This document shows positions 4,997-5,417 of a stretch of DNA of 5,417 nucleotides, piece by piece (within the stretch, counting starts at the first letter, position 1; every line of letters begins with the position of its first letter). The stretch is from assembly GCA_026391115.1 (NCBI GenBank), contig JAPLER010000373.1, positions 16,594 through 22,010 of the forward strand, given 5' to 3'. The position numbers and the translations under genes were made by a program. The stretch is from Bacteroidota bacterium (GTDB taxonomy: Bacteria > Bacteroidota > Bacteroidia > Chitinophagales > Chitinophagaceae). The notes below the pieces were generated by a model. The model had not been told where the DNA came from and did no database searches. It saw nothing but the letters and a program-made list of their open reading frames with translations.

Positions 4997-5417
4997 TTAA
5001 TTTTTTCGATTATAAATTTTTCTTTGTTCAAATAAATCATATCCTTTCGTTTTCAAATAATCAACTCTTTCTTTAGATAAACCATATTTAATGCAATTAG
5101 CAATAAAATTTGCTTCACTTGATCTTTTCTTTAATTCGATTGTTTTAGACACAATATTGAAGGATAAAAATATCTTGTCTATTTTCTTAATAAATGCTAA
5201 TTCCTTTGCCTCACTTCGGGTTTCATTTAAATGAATTTCCCACGTCGTGTAAAAAAATAAGCTATTGAGTTTTTCTTTTTGTTTTTCATTTAAAAGTGTC
5301 CAATAATAAAATTGTTCTTTACACCATTGAGTCAAGTATGCATCATCACTAAATTTAACTATAGACGTTTTCGCATTATAAAAATGCTGACTTAATTCAT
5401 CGAATACTTCATCCCAG
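4997..5417 (-). CDS. C-terminal part of a protein with helicase-associated (HA)-like repeats, cut by window edge
   Basis: The frame is open from the right edge to TAA 4997-4999, giving 139 codons; the true start lies outside. The first ATG-free stretch (WDEVFDELSQHFYN, then AKTSIVKFSDDAYL) reads straight through, so a start at TTG 5335 would be artificial. The pattern W-x-E-x-F-x-x-L-x-x-F ... YLTQWCKEQFYYW ... LNEKQKEKLNSLFFYTTWE resembles one helicase-associated repeat, whose usual form is LxxWxxxQR...G.L...R...L..lGF.W. A second, weaker copy is FIANCIKYGLSKERVDYL followed by KTKGYDLFE. In Bacteroidota such repeats often form the C-terminus of large DEAD/DEAH or SNF2-type helicases of accessory elements. 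No helicase motor is visible here, and the divergence from the consensus keeps this tentative. It is rich in Lys, Ile and Phe and more AT-rich than the left-hand genes, which would fit accessory DNA. Confidence 0.55.
   Translation of the reverse strand, partial: WDEVFDELSQHFYNAKTSIVKFSDDAYLTQWCKEQFYYWTLLNEKQKEKLNSLFFYTTWEIHLNETRSEAKELAFIKKIDKIFLSFNIVSKTIELKKRSSEANFIANCIKYGLSKERVDYLKTKGYDLFEQRKIYNRKN

Noticed and set aside
4849..5040. 63-codon minus-strand frame beginning MIYLNKEKF
   Set aside because: It overlaps the better-supported HA-like coding end by 44 bp in another frame. Its second half runs through both inverted repeats and reads as Cys/Ser-rich sequence resembling no family. Probably a chance frame in AT-rich DNA.

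Overview
The window looks like AT-rich chromosomal DNA from a member of the Bacteroidota, possibly of the Chitinophagales/Sphingobacteriales type. Three signs support this. The genes lack Shine-Dalgarno sequences and have AT-rich leaders. Promoter elements fit the Bacteroidota pattern TTG-N19-TAnnTTTG, with one full match at 932-961 and exact -7 boxes elsewhere. The gene families present (M43 cytophagalysin-type secreted protease, DUF3050, DUF4080 radical SAM, DUF2452, YdcH/DUF465, helicase-associated repeats) are typical of this phylum. The lineage below phylum is a guess.

Layout, left to right. (1) 1-721, minus: the first 240 residues of a secreted M43 metalloprotease. The left edge cuts it just after the HEVGH zinc motif. 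(2) 722-986: a divergent promoter region with a promoter candidate for each direction and a 12-bp perfect palindrome in the protease leader. (3) 987-1766, plus: a complete DUF3050 protein, predicted to have a heme-oxygenase-like fold and rich in His/Glu/Asp. (4) 1771-3459, minus: a complete cobalamin-binding-type radical SAM protein of the DUF4080 family, converging tail to tail with DUF3050 across only 4 bp. (5) 3525-4316, minus: a two-domain protein whose C-terminal half matches DUF2452, the family of human C1orf50. It lies 65 bp upstream of the radical SAM gene on the same strand. (6) 4317-4483: a second divergent promoter region. (7) 4484-4711, plus: a small YdcH/DUF465 helical protein. 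(8) 4712-4996: 285 bp without a convincing gene, holding two inverted-repeat structures that may belong to an interspersed repeat or integration-site-like element. (9) 4997-5417, minus: the C-terminus of a protein cut by the right edge, whose sequence resembles helicase-associated (HA) repeats.

The genes do not form an obvious known pathway. Most are conserved Bacteroidota families of unknown function, each apparently with its own promoter; only DUF2452 and the radical SAM gene might be co-transcribed. I see no CRISPR array, tRNA, rRNA, complete insertion sequence or recognisable defence system. The points most worth a second look are the DUF2452 fusion, the possible metal-ligand pattern in the DUF3050 protein, and the structured intergenic segment at about 4780-4965.
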